Positions 28,108 to 37,133 of a stretch of 64,000 nt of DNA are shown piece after piece (the stretch's first letter is position 1; each line of letters starts with the position of its first letter). A program made the position numbers and the translations under genes. Source of the DNA: Ligilactobacillus pobuzihii E100301 = KCTC 13174 (lineage in GTDB: Bacteria; Bacillota; Bacilli; Lactobacillales; Lactobacillaceae); the NCBI RefSeq assembly GCF_000349725.1, contig NZ_KB714700.1, positions 3,086-67,085 on the forward strand. The letters are read 5' to 3'. Below the pieces are notes generated by a model. The model was given only the letters and a program-made list of their open reading frames with translations, was not told the DNA's origin and searched no databases.

Positions 28108-29616
28108 ATGCAACATAAAAATAAAAAAAGACATTTTTCGATGCCCACGGCCTTTACGATCTTATTCTTATTGATCGTTGTGATCGCCATTTTGACCTGG
28201 ATCATTCCTGCCGGTAAATATGATGTTGATCAAGCAGGTGAGGTTATCCGTAATAGTTATCACGGTGTTTCAAGCAAGCCGCAAGGTTTATGGGATATCT
28301 TGATGGCGCCCGTTATTGGGATGGTCGGCAATGCTCAGACTGACGGTGCGATCTCGATTTCTTTATTCATCTTAGTGATCGGCGGTTTTTTGGGTGTTGT
28401 TAACCAAACTAATGCTTTAAACGATGGTATCAAAGTTTTAGTTAATAAATATTCCAAGCAAAAGAAAATGCTGATCCCTTTATTGACCTTATTATTTGCA
28501 ATTGGTGGTTCAACTTTTGGGATGTCAGAGGAAACGATGGCTTTTTACCCATTATTGATCCCGATAATGCAAGCGATGGGATTAGATGCGCTAGTAGCGG
28601 TGGCAATTCCACTAGTGGGTACACAGATCGGTAATCTAGCTTCAACTGTTAATCCGTTTGCGACGGGTGTTGCCTCACAAACGTTACATATTTCGATGGG
28701 GGACGGCTTGATCTCACGGTTGATCCTGCTAGTTTTAACTTTGGCTTTGTCCGTGTGGTACATCTATCATTACGCTTCTAAAATCGAAAAAGATCCCACG
28801 AGATCATTGTTGTATACAAATAAAAATTCTGCTCAAATCACGGACGAAAAGACTTCATCAAAAGAAGTTCCGACTTTAACTAAGGGACAAAAGCACGTTT
28901 TGTGGATCTTTGGTTTGACATTTATGATCATGATCGTTGGGTTAGTACCATGGCAGACGATCGATCCTAACTGGACTTTTTTTGAGACATTTTTAAAGTG
29001 GCTCAGAAACGTTCCCTTCTTGGGTACATTATTTGGTAAAAACATGGTGGCTTTTGGCAGTTGGTATTTTAATGAGATCACAATGTTGTTTTTCGGAATG
29101 TCAATTTTGATCAAATTCGTTTATCATATGCCAGAAGAAAAATTTGTTGCTTACTTTATGGATGGAGTTAAAGACTTTGCCAGTGTTGCGATCGTGGTTG
29201 CTTTGGCACGCGGACTTCAAGTTGTAATGGACGCGGGTATGATCACTGACACTGTTTTGCACTGGGGTGAGCTAGTCTTGCAGGGTTCCAGCAAGATAAT
29301 GTTCACACTTGTGACCTATGTCTTTTATTTGCCAATGACTTTTTTGATCCCATCTACTTCTGGTTTAGCTGCCGCGACGATGGGAATCATTGGACCGATG
29401 GGGCACTTTGCGGGCGTTGATCCTAACATCGTTGTCAGCATCTATCAGGCAGCTTCAGGTTTGATCAACATGTTGACACCAACTTCAGCTGTCGTAGTCG
29501 GTGCGATGCAGATCGCTCATATCAATATTTCAACTTGGTGGAAGTGGGTCTGGAAGTTAGCTTTAGGTTTGTTAGTACTTTCATGTGCATATTTTGTATT
29601 GTTAGCTGTGCTGTAA
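28108..29616 (+). CDS. YfcC family carrier (C4-dicarboxylate/arginine-ornithine antiporter-like)
   Basis: A 502-residue polytopic membrane protein with about 12 hydrophobic segments. Family marks are WIIPAGKYDV near 31-40, GGSTFGMSEETMAFYPLLIPIM near 134-155, GTQIGNLASTVNPFATG near 171-187, and FLIPSTSGLAAATMGIIGP near the end. YfcC proteins are predicted to carry anionic or peptide-like substrates; none is proved for this group. It is followed 27 bp later by an M20 deacylase gene, an arrangement suggesting that the carrier brings in an N-acyl amino acid or dipeptide that the enzyme cleaves. AAGAAGGAC precedes ATG 28108. Confidence 0.85.
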   Translation: MQHKNKKRHFSMPTAFTILFLLIVVIAILTWIIPAGKYDVDQAGEVIRNSYHGVSSKPQGLWDILMAPVIGMVGNAQTDGAISISLFILVIGGFLGVVNQTNALNDGIKVLVNKYSKQKKMLIPLLTLLFAIGGSTFGMSEETMAFYPLLIPIMQAMGLDALVAVAIPLVGTQIGNLASTVNPFATGVASQTLHISMGDGLISRLILLVLTLALSVWYIYHYASKIEKDPTRSLLYTNKNSAQITDEKTSSKEVPTLTKGQKHVLWIFGLTFMIMIVGLVPWQTIDPNWTFFETFLKWLRNVPFLGTLFGKNMVAFGSWYFNEITMLFFGMSILIKFVYHMPEEKFVAYFMDGVKDFASVAIVVALARGLQVVMDAGMITDTVLHWGELVLQGSSKIMFTLVTYVFYLPMTFLIPSTSGLAAATMGIIGPMGHFAGVDPNIVVSIYQAASGLINMLTPTSAVVVGAMQIAHINISTWWKWVWKLALGLLVLSCAYFVLLAVL

Positions 29617-29643
29617 GTCAAATTAAAAGGAGGACTTTTCAAG

Positions 29644-30801
29644 ATGGATAGACAAAGGCAAATTAAACTATTACAAGACCTGATTCAAATCGAGACGATC
29701 GATGATCACGAAAAACAAGTTGTTGATTATTTGGAAAAACTATTTGCGCCCTATGGTAACCGCGTTTCTTTAACACGTGTACCGTATCAAGGTGACCGTG
29801 AGAGTGTTGTTATTTCGATTGGCCCGACTAATGGTGATTTTACGCTAGGATTTTCTGGGCATATGGATGTTGTTAACTTAGGTGATCGTTCTGTCTGGAA
29901 AGATGATCCCTTTTCTGGCAAATTATACGACAATGATACTAAGATATATGGTCGAGGCACGACTGACATGAAGAGTGGTTTGGCTGGTATGATCGGAACA
30001 TTTTTAACTTTACTAGATGAAAAGGTCGAATTAACTGGCGAGTTACGTCTTTTGGCCACGGTTGGTGAAGAAACTGGTATGTGGGGTTCAGAAGAGCTGA
30101 CCAAGCAAGGTTATGTCGATGACTTAGATGTCTTGGTGATCGGTGAAGATACGACTGATTTGAATGTGGTCTATGCCAGCAATGGTGATATTGATTACAC
30201 GGTCACATCGTATGGAAAAGTCGCCATTAGTTCTAAGGCTGGTGCAGGGATCAATGCCTTAGATAATATGCTTGATTTTATTGACTTGGCTAATGATAAA
30301 TTACGTAATTTACCACGAATCCATGAAACTTTAGGACCAGTAGTGCATAACGTTACGATGATCTCGGGCGGAGACCAGGTCAATAGTATTCCAGGGAAAA
30401 TCACAGCACGTGGTAATATTCGGATCAACCCGTTGTATACTGTGGCAGAGATCCAGGCGATCTTAGAAGATGTTGTAGGACAAATTAATCAAATGCCCCA
30501 ACATAAGTTTGATTTACAATATGACTACTTGGGCGAAGCAGTTGATGGTGACCTTAAAGGTGAGTATGTCACCACGGCTAAGTCGATGTTGACTGATATT
30601 TTAGACAAACCTGTCAAGATCGTGGGTGAGCCAGGAGCAACCGATGCTTCTAATTTTGTCAAAAGCAAAAATGCTCCAACTATGATCGTGGTCGGTCCAG
30701 GCAATGATTCCGTGCATCAGATCGACGAATACGTGGATGTGGCGGAGTATTTAGCCGCGGCTGAGTTTTACGAAAGATTTGCGAAAAAATATTTAAGTTA
30801 A
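29644..30801 (+). CDS. M20 family deacylase/peptidase with altered dimer-interface motif
   Basis: A 385-residue M20 hydrolase with SGHMDVV, GRGTTDMKSG, VGEETGMWG and VHQIDEY, so the metal ligands are present. At the place where its two paralogues have GKGAHSARP or GKSAHSSTP, this protein reads GKVAISSKA: the histidine is replaced by isoleucine. In studied M20 enzymes that His reaches across the dimer into the active site. The enzyme may therefore be slower, have another chemistry or be non-catalytic. It is in an operon with the YfcC carrier. AAAGGAGG precedes ATG 29644. Confidence 0.83.
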   Translation: MDRQRQIKLLQDLIQIETIDDHEKQVVDYLEKLFAPYGNRVSLTRVPYQGDRESVVISIGPTNGDFTLGFSGHMDVVNLGDRSVWKDDPFSGKLYDNDTKIYGRGTTDMKSGLAGMIGTFLTLLDEKVELTGELRLLATVGEETGMWGSEELTKQGYVDDLDVLVIGEDTTDLNVVYASNGDIDYTVTSYGKVAISSKAGAGINALDNMLDFIDLANDKLRNLPRIHETLGPVVHNVTMISGGDQVNSIPGKITARGNIRINPLYTVAEIQAILEDVVGQINQMPQHKFDLQYDYLGEAVDGDLKGEYVTTAKSMLTDILDKPVKIVGEPGATDASNFVKSKNAPTMIVVGPGNDSVHQIDEYVDVAEYLAAAEFYERFAKKYLS

Positions 30802-30813
30802 TAATATAAGTCA

Positions 30814-30966
30814 GGGAGAGTGGACCAAAAGATGTTTTGAAGCCTTACTATAACCACGACTTCAAAACATTTTTTGGAACACGATTAAGGGCTGTTGATC
30901 TATCTCAATTAATGGGATAGACCAACGGCCTTTTTAGCATTGGAAGGCTAGTTTTGTCTCATCCCA
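30814..30966 (+). repeat. Dispersed intergenic repeat A, medium copy
   Basis: Starts GGGAGAGTGGACCAAAAGATG, has GTTTTGAAGCC, CTTCAAAACAT, TTTTTGGAACACG, a hairpin with arms GGGCTGTTGATC and GACCAACGGCC, and ends TTTTGTCTCATCCC. It follows the M20 gene directly. The remaining gap to 31248 is AT-rich, with no gene seen. Confidence 0.75.
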
Positions 30967-31248
30967 CTTTTTTTCCGTTTTTTAAGTTTCAAAAAAATAT
31001 ACAGAGTTAAATTTGTCCTCCGACAAACTCTGCTTGAGCAATTAACACTGGTTGATAATAATACAGAAAAGCTACCATTAAAATGGACTTTGTCTGAGAT
31101 ATTATATATAGTATACATAAATTTTTTTAGATAGCATTTTAGGTAAATTGTTGTTAGAATTGTCATCGATATTACTTATAAAATGTTAGCCAAAACAGAG
31201 GTGGAAATTTAAAGCTGGCAATTTTTAATGAAAGAGAGAGTTTAAGTA

Positions 31249-32694
31249 GTGGAAAAGAAAAAAATTATTGATGGTAAGACGCTAGTTGGCCTAGCTATTA
31301 TTACTGTTTTCTGGTTTTCAGGCAGTTGGGGTGGAATGTCTGGCGACGCAGTTAAGGTTGCCGGTATTTTTATTGGTACACTGTTCTTGTGGTTGACGGT
31401 CGATATTTCCTGGCCAAGTATGTTAAGTATTGCCTTATTGTCTCTGGTACCTTCATTAGGCCCGGAGTCTGTTTTTGCAAGTTCGTTTGGGAATAGTACA
31501 TTTTTGTTCTTAATGTTTACGTTTATTGTTACATATACTTTATCTCAGACTAGCATGATCAAACGTATCGCCGTTTTATTTGTGACAAATCGCTTTGCCC
31601 AGCGGGGGCCGTGGAGTTTCACGCTTTCTTTTTTTGCGGTGATCTTATTACTAGGGTTGTTCATGTCTCCTACGATTTTATTTTTCCTGTTATTACCGAT
31701 CTTGGAAGAAATTTTTTCGCTATTGGATCTGCAAAAAGGAGAAAGTTTTGCGGAATTATTAATGGTTGGTTTAGTTGCTTTTACTTGTTTAGCTGCTGGA
31801 ATGACACCGATCGCCCATGTTTATCCAGTTATCGCACTAGGGATCTTAGAATCGCTTACTAATATTTCTGTAGGTAACTTTGCGTACATTGAGTTTGCTT
31901 TGCCTGCTGGTTTGTTGATCTTTGCTGCGGTTATTTTGTTGTGGAAATTATTATTTAAACCAGATATGACTAAATTCAAACAATTGACGCGAGATGATTT
32001 TGCTGCAACTTTTGCCCATAAGTTGACCCGCCGTGAAAAATGGATCATTACAATTTTTGCTATTATCGTAGCGGCCTGGATCTTACCAGAACCGCTTAAG
32101 TCGCTCTGGCCGAATATCCCATTTGATTTGAGCAAGTATGGTAATGCTTTTCCACCACTAGTCGGCACGGTCGTACTGGCTATTTTAAATATCGATGGCA
32201 AACCGTTGCTTAATTTGAAAGATGCTTTATCTAATGGAGTTTCTTGGCCGACTTTACTGATGTCGACCGGCACTTTGGCGTTGGGCGCGGCTTTGACCAG
32301 CAAAAAAGTGGGGCTCTTAGACGTGATCCGTTCCGGGATGGGTTCTTTGATCAAGGGTCAGTCACTTGCTTTAGTCGTGGTATTGTTCATTGTTTGGACT
32401 GCCCTCGAAAGCAGCTTTTCTTCGCATATCATGACAGTGCAAGTTGTCGTATCCTTAGCCGTTCCAACTGCCATGGCAACGGGTCAGTTAAATGTAGCCG
32501 CTTTGGCTTGTGTGATCGGCATGGCTTCTTCGACGGGTATCGCTGCACCTTCAGCGATGCCTGCTACTGCGGCTGCGAGCGGCTCAGGCTGGGCTAATAC
32601 ATCGTCTTTGATGAAATATGGATTGGTTTTGTTAGTCGTTGTGATCGTTGTAATGGCGGTCGTGGCCTATCCATTAGCTGCCAGCATTTTATAG
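31249..32694 (+). CDS. DASS/SLC13-type anion symporter
   Basis: A 481-residue membrane protein with about 12 hydrophobic segments in two inverted halves. The DASS-like fold marks are SSFGNSTFLFLMF near 79-91 and AACVIGMASSTGIAAPSAMPATA-like in the second half (key SST-G-AAPSA). Members carry di- and tricarboxylates or sulfate with sodium or protons; the substrate cannot be read from sequence. The GTG start follows AGAGAG. Together with the two flavin reductases of this window a dicarboxylate or related organic acid is plausible, but this is inference. The gap to menD is 69 bp. Confidence 0.8.
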   Translation: MEKKKIIDGKTLVGLAIITVFWFSGSWGGMSGDAVKVAGIFIGTLFLWLTVDISWPSMLSIALLSLVPSLGPESVFASSFGNSTFLFLMFTFIVTYTLSQTSMIKRIAVLFVTNRFAQRGPWSFTLSFFAVILLLGLFMSPTILFFLLLPILEEIFSLLDLQKGESFAELLMVGLVAFTCLAAGMTPIAHVYPVIALGILESLTNISVGNFAYIEFALPAGLLIFAAVILLWKLLFKPDMTKFKQLTRDDFAATFAHKLTRREKWIITIFAIIVAAWILPEPLKSLWPNIPFDLSKYGNAFPPLVGTVVLAILNIDGKPLLNLKDALSNGVSWPTLLMSTGTLALGAALTSKKVGLLDVIRSGMGSLIKGQSLALVVVLFIVWTALESSFSSHIMTVQVVVSLAVPTAMATGQLNVAALACVIGMASSTGIAAPSAMPATAAASGSGWANTSSLMKYGLVLLVVVIVVMAVVAYPLAASIL

Positions 32695-32763
32695 CAGACA
32701 AAATTTATCAAATGCGTGCGCGATTCAGCCACTGATTAGATTTAAAGGAGACAAGATGAAATT

Positions 32764-34497
32764 ATGGGAAATATTCAAACAATACTGACTAACAGAGTCA
32801 GTGGATTATTAGCAAGTTTACGACATAGTGGGATCAAACAAGTTGTTTTATCACCGGGCTCACGTTCCACTCCTGTTGCGATCTTATTAGGAAAGATGCA
32901 AGATGAAGGTCAAATTAAATTATATATCGATGTTGACGAACGTTCGGCGGCCTTTTTTGGTCTGGGGATCGCTAAGGCTAGTGGTCAACCGGTACTGTTG
33001 GTATGCACGTCTGGGACCGCTGCTGCTAATTATTATCCAGCGATCTGGGAAGCTGATTCAACTAACGTGCCACTGGTCGTCTTGACCACAGATCGTCCGC
33101 CAGAATTACAAGAGATAGGTACACCACAGACTTTGGACCAGCCAAAAATGTATAGCACGGCTGTTAAAGGTTTTTATCAATTACCGTCTCCTAGCGCTGG
33201 TGATGGCAACGCAGAACTAGCCTATACTGATTATATTGTTCAAAAAGCAGTTGATCAGGCCTGCCAGCATCCATGCGGTCCGGTGCATTTGAATCTGCCG
33301 TTACGCAAACCATTGATGCCAGATGTTGATCAAGTTGTGAGCTTACCAGAACAAAACATTTTCCAAACAAAGCTGACACCAGTTTTAACATCAGCTGCGA
33401 AACAACACTTGACGCGACTATTTGCTGGTAAAAAAGGCTTGATCATCGCAGGTCCAGTCCAAGATGGGCACCAAAATGCCGCAGAGATCGCAGAATTTGC
33501 CGAACAGATGAACTGGCCGATCTTAGCTGATCCGTTATCTGGTTTACGGGGATACTCACACGCGTTAAGCACGGGGGACCAGCTTTTTAAAGCGTGGGAC
33601 AAGCTACCCACTGATTTTCAACCGGAAGTGATCGTACGAACTGGGGCCACGTTAGTTTCAGCTTCCATGATCAACTGGTTGGCTAACAAAAGTGCACCAG
33701 TCATATATTTGGACGAAGATTGCTCGTGGAAAGACCATTCCTTAAGTACAACAGAAAGGATCGCAGCTGCTCCTGCACAGATCTTACCGCAGTTAAGCGA
33801 CCTAAAGCCAGCTGTTAGCCAATGGTTTGAACGGTGGAGAAAATTAAGCCGAACTATTAGGAAAATACTTGAAACAGCTACCAGTTTTCATCCTTTGAAT
33901 GAGCCAGGTGTTGCTAGTGTGATCAGTAAAAATTTACCAGCTGACGCAACTTTATTTGTCAGCAACTCCATGCCGATCAGGGATATTGACGTGCAATTTG
34001 ATCCACAAATAACTAGCACTCAAGTATTATGTAACCGTGGGGCTGACGGGATCGATGGTGTTAATTCGACGGCATTAGGTGTGGCTTCACAATTACAAAA
34101 TAATTATTTATATATCGGTGACTTAGCCTTTTTCCATGACCTGACAGGTTTGATGATGGCTCGAAAGTATGATTTAGATTTGACTGTCATCGTGCAAAAT
34201 AATGATGGTGGCGGCATCTTTTCGATCTTGCCGCAGTACCAGGAAAAAACGCAGTTTGAAAAAGTTTTTGGAACGCCGTTGGATTTAAAAATTTCAGCAA
34301 TTGCGGATATGTATGATGCCAAATATTGCAAGATAACAACGGCGGGTGAATTAGCGGACATTATTAGACAACAGCCGCATGGATTAACGATAGTTGAAGT
34401 TGTTGTACCACGCCAGGCTGTACCTGAACAACAAGATCACTTAAAAGCAGCAGTCGCTGACCGATTACAGGAGTTTTTAGATGAAAATCACGGTTAA
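32764..34497 (+). CDS. menD: SEPHCHC synthase MenD
   Basis: A 577-residue thiamine-diphosphate enzyme of menaquinone synthesis: isochorismate plus 2-oxoglutarate give SEPHCHC. The hallmark SPGSRSTPVA is near 29-38, CTSGTAAANYYPA near 79-91, and the ThDP/Mg site is IVQNNDGGGIFSILPQ near the C-terminus. The length is normal. The start is ATG 32764; a closer ribosome site (AAAGGAG) is better placed for ATG 32756, which opens a 10-codon ORF in another frame overlapping the menD start. It overlaps menH by 17 bp. Confidence 0.95.
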   Translation: MGNIQTILTNRVSGLLASLRHSGIKQVVLSPGSRSTPVAILLGKMQDEGQIKLYIDVDERSAAFFGLGIAKASGQPVLLVCTSGTAAANYYPAIWEADSTNVPLVVLTTDRPPELQEIGTPQTLDQPKMYSTAVKGFYQLPSPSAGDGNAELAYTDYIVQKAVDQACQHPCGPVHLNLPLRKPLMPDVDQVVSLPEQNIFQTKLTPVLTSAAKQHLTRLFAGKKGLIIAGPVQDGHQNAAEIAEFAEQMNWPILADPLSGLRGYSHALSTGDQLFKAWDKLPTDFQPEVIVRTGATLVSASMINWLANKSAPVIYLDEDCSWKDHSLSTTERIAAAPAQILPQLSDLKPAVSQWFERWRKLSRTIRKILETATSFHPLNEPGVASVISKNLPADATLFVSNSMPIRDIDVQFDPQITSTQVLCNRGADGIDGVNSTALGVASQLQNNYLYIGDLAFFHDLTGLMMARKYDLDLTVIVQNNDGGGIFSILPQYQEKTQFEKVFGTPLDLKISAIADMYDAKYCKITTAGELADIIRQQPHGLTIVEVVVPRQAVPEQQDHLKAAVADRLQEFLDENHG

Positions 34498-35299
34498 CTC
34501 ACAAAAATATTACATTGAACAAAAAGGAAAAGGGACGCCGACCTGGTTACTGTTACACGGCTTTATGGGTTCGCATCATGACTTTGACCAGATCAGCGAA
34601 CAATTACCTGGCCAAGTTTTAGTTCCAGACCTATTAGGGCACGGACAAAGCAGCTGTAGTCACCACCAACACGACTATCAGATGGAACGACAGGCCGCTG
34701 ATTTGGCTAGTTTGTTAGAGCAATTACAGGTCAAACAAGTCATTTTAGTCGGGTATTCGATGGGAGGACGTTTAGCGTTAGATTTTGCTTTACGTTATCC
34801 AGATCTAGTACAAGCCTTAGTTTTGGAAAGCTCAACTGCCGGGATCGCCGACAAAATGGCACGACAAAAACGCATAGAACATGATGAACAACAGGCACAG
34901 CAATTAGAAAATGAGTCATTTAGTCGGTTTGTCGACTACTGGGAAAGCCTGCCTTTGTTTGATTCGCAAAAGCATTTGCCGACCAACATTCAACAAAAGA
35001 TCCGCGAGCAGCGCCTAAGGCAAGACCCACAAGCATTAGCAGCTAGCTTGCGTGGGATGGGGACCGGCTCAATGCCTAATTTGTGGAAACAATTGCCGCA
35101 GCTTACTTGCCCCACGACTTTGCTAACTGGAAAATTGGATGCCAAATTCAACAAATTGACCAGTCAAATGAAAGAACTGATCCCCAAAGCACAAAGATAT
35201 GTACTGAGTGGTGCAGGGCACAACCTACATTTGGAAAAGCCAGAGTTGTATGTATTACAATTACTACAAGTTTTCGCGCGCACGATGCAAGCAAAATAG
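34481..35299 (+). CDS. menH: SHCHC synthase MenH
   Basis: A 272-residue alpha/beta hydrolase fold enzyme that eliminates pyruvate from SEPHCHC. The oxyanion stretch LLHGFMGS is near 23-30, the nucleophile elbow GYSMGGRLALDF near 89-100 (Ser91), and the catalytic histidine is in GAGHNLHLEKP near the C-terminus. It overlaps the end of menD by 17 bp, which supports translational coupling and a shared pathway. The sequence matches MenH rather than a general esterase because of this context. Confidence 0.9.
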   Translation: MKITVNSQKYYIEQKGKGTPTWLLLHGFMGSHHDFDQISEQLPGQVLVPDLLGHGQSSCSHHQHDYQMERQAADLASLLEQLQVKQVILVGYSMGGRLALDFALRYPDLVQALVLESSTAGIADKMARQKRIEHDEQQAQQLENESFSRFVDYWESLPLFDSQKHLPTNIQQKIREQRLRQDPQALAASLRGMGTGSMPNLWKQLPQLTCPTTLLTGKLDAKFNKLTSQMKELIPKAQRYVLSGAGHNLHLEKPELYVLQLLQVFARTMQAK

Positions 35300-35313
35300 G
35301 GGAGTTGTTGGAT

Positions 35314-36402
35314 ATGAAAATTGTGGATCTAAGGCTATTACCCATGACTTTACCGTTAAAGCAACCATTTGTTTCCAGTCACGAAACTTTGACACAGCGA
35401 GAATTAACTGTCATAGAACTGACAGATGTAAGTGGTCTTAGGGGCTATGGTGAACTAGAAGCATTTTCACAGCCATTTTATACCAGAGAAACACAGGTAA
35501 CAGCACGATGGATAATAAAAAATGTTTTAGAAAGTTTGCTGGTAAATGTTGAGTTTGACCAGCCTGAAGACCTGTACACTAAATTAGCACCTGTTAAAGG
35601 AAATCATTTGGCTAAAGCCGCAGTCGACTCAGCGGTCTGGGACTTGTTTGCCAAACAACAACAGCGTTCCTTAGCGGATGTGTTAGCAAAAAAAGCGGAC
35701 ACTACTAGAAAAAATGTCGTTAAAGTCGGAATCAGCATCGGTATTTTGCCCCTTGAACAAACTATTAGAAGAGTTGAGCGCGCGATCAAGCAAGAGTATG
35801 GACGGATCAAGTTGAAGGTTCAGGGAAACGATGATTTGCAACGGATCGCTGCCGTACGGGAATATTTCCCGGCAATACAATTATGTGTAGATGCTAATGG
35901 CTCGCTAAAACCTGCATTAGGTTTGGCAGAAAAAATCGATGCTTTACAACTGACCATGTTAGAAGATCCTTTTTCTATGGAGCAGCACGAACAAACTGCT
36001 GAATTGCAAGCAAAGTTAAAAACGGACCTGTGCTATGATGAGCCGATCGAGAGTGTGGCAGACGCGATCCAGGCAATCGAGGCACATGAATGTCGCGTTA
36101 TTTCGATGAAAACCAGTGTCTTGGGGGGGTTAACACCAGCCTTAGAAATGGTCGCGGCTCATAAAAGGTACGGCTTTCCCATTTGGTGTGGTGGCATGGT
36201 TGAAGGCGGCCTGGGCCGCGCAACTAATCTAGCTTTAGCGAGTTTGGATGAGTTTGCGTTTCCAGGCGACATCTCTGAAACAGCACAGTATTATGAAAAA
36301 GATTATGCTAGACCAGGGTTTGTGATTCAGCATGGGGCATTACAAGTGCCAACTGGAAGTGGAACTGGAGTTGAATTATGTCCAGGTCTTGAACGAATAT
36401 AG
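35314..36402 (+). CDS. menC: o-Succinylbenzoate synthase MenC
   Basis: 362 residues of the enolase superfamily, converting SHCHC to o-succinylbenzoate. Catalytic and metal residues are visible in order: IKLKVQGN (catalytic Lys), CVDANGS (Asp), MLEDPF (Glu), CYDEPI (Asp) and SMKTSVLGG (second Lys). ATG 35314 is used because GGGGAG precedes it; a longer reading back to 35083 overlaps menH in another frame and is an artefact. No menF, menB or menE lies nearby, so the pathway is completed elsewhere or is incomplete. Confidence 0.92.
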   Translation: MKIVDLRLLPMTLPLKQPFVSSHETLTQRELTVIELTDVSGLRGYGELEAFSQPFYTRETQVTARWIIKNVLESLLVNVEFDQPEDLYTKLAPVKGNHLAKAAVDSAVWDLFAKQQQRSLADVLAKKADTTRKNVVKVGISIGILPLEQTIRRVERAIKQEYGRIKLKVQGNDDLQRIAAVREYFPAIQLCVDANGSLKPALGLAEKIDALQLTMLEDPFSMEQHEQTAELQAKLKTDLCYDEPIESVADAIQAIEAHECRVISMKTSVLGGLTPALEMVAAHKRYGFPIWCGGMVEGGLGRATNLALASLDEFAFPGDISETAQYYEKDYARPGFVIQHGALQVPTGSGTGVELCPGLERI

Positions 36403-36560
36403 TTTGAATGTCTGTACATTTGCTCAGTAGTCTCAGCAATAAAACATGCTATTACTTAAAAAAGCTTAACTAAAGGTCACCTTGATAGCTTTTAATTGAT
36501 AAACTTTGGTACAATCTAAGAGGATATATAATTTTGGATTATTTGAAAGGATGATTATCA

Positions 36561-37118
36561 ATGGTTTGGATCATTGTCATTGTGATCGTTGCAATTTTAG
36601 CAATTTATTTATGGACAAGTTATAATAAATTGCAACGCGCTACTAATAGTATCAATACAGCGGAAAAGCAGATCGATATTCAATTGAAGTATCGGGCTGA
36701 TCTGATTCCGAATGTCGTTGAGACGGTGAAAGGTTATGCAACGCACGAACAAGAAACATTTACGAAGTTAACAGAAATGCGTAGTAAAGTAGCTGACTCT
36801 AGTTTGGATGTTAATGAACGTTCCAAAGCCGATCAGCAAATGTCACATACGCTAGGTAACTTATTTGCTGTGGCAGAAAACTACCCAGACTTAAAAGCTA
36901 GCACTAACTTCTTGAATCTTCAAGAACAGCTGACAACGATCGAAAATAAGGTCGCCGCTGCTCGTCAAATGTATAACAAGCATATCTTGTCATACAACAA
37001 CTTGGTCACAACTTTTCCAGCCAACATTGTGGCTAAAATGTTTAGCTTCGCGGTTAAACCTAACTTGGAAGTTATTACAGATGAGTCACAACGGGAAGCT
37101 CCACAAGTTAAATTTTAA
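36561..37118 (+). CDS. lemA: LemA family protein
   Basis: A 185-residue protein with one N-terminal membrane helix (residues 1-20) and a long helical LemA domain: NSINTAEKQIDIQLKYRADLIPNVVETVKG (key QL..R.DLIPN.VE.VKGY) near 32-62. The function is not settled; LemA often sits next to a HtpX-type protease, as here (15-bp gap). GAAAGGATG precedes ATG 36561. The two genes probably handle membrane protein quality or stress. A TACAAT -10-like box lies at 36510-36515. Confidence 0.9.
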   Translation: MVWIIVIVIVAILAIYLWTSYNKLQRATNSINTAEKQIDIQLKYRADLIPNVVETVKGYATHEQETFTKLTEMRSKVADSSLDVNERSKADQQMSHTLGNLFAVAENYPDLKASTNFLNLQEQLTTIENKVAAARQMYNKHILSYNNLVTTFPANIVAKMFSFAVKPNLEVITDESQREAPQVKF

Positions 37119-37133
37119 GGTGGCGATTAAAGT

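Noticed and set aside
31821-32354. 177-codon minus-strand ORF inside the DASS transporter gene
   Set aside because: Antisense shadow; the plus-strand gene has clear membrane protein structure.
35083-35313. N-terminal extension of MenC
   Set aside because: It overlaps the conserved end of menH in another frame; ATG 35314 has its own ribosome site and matches MenC length.
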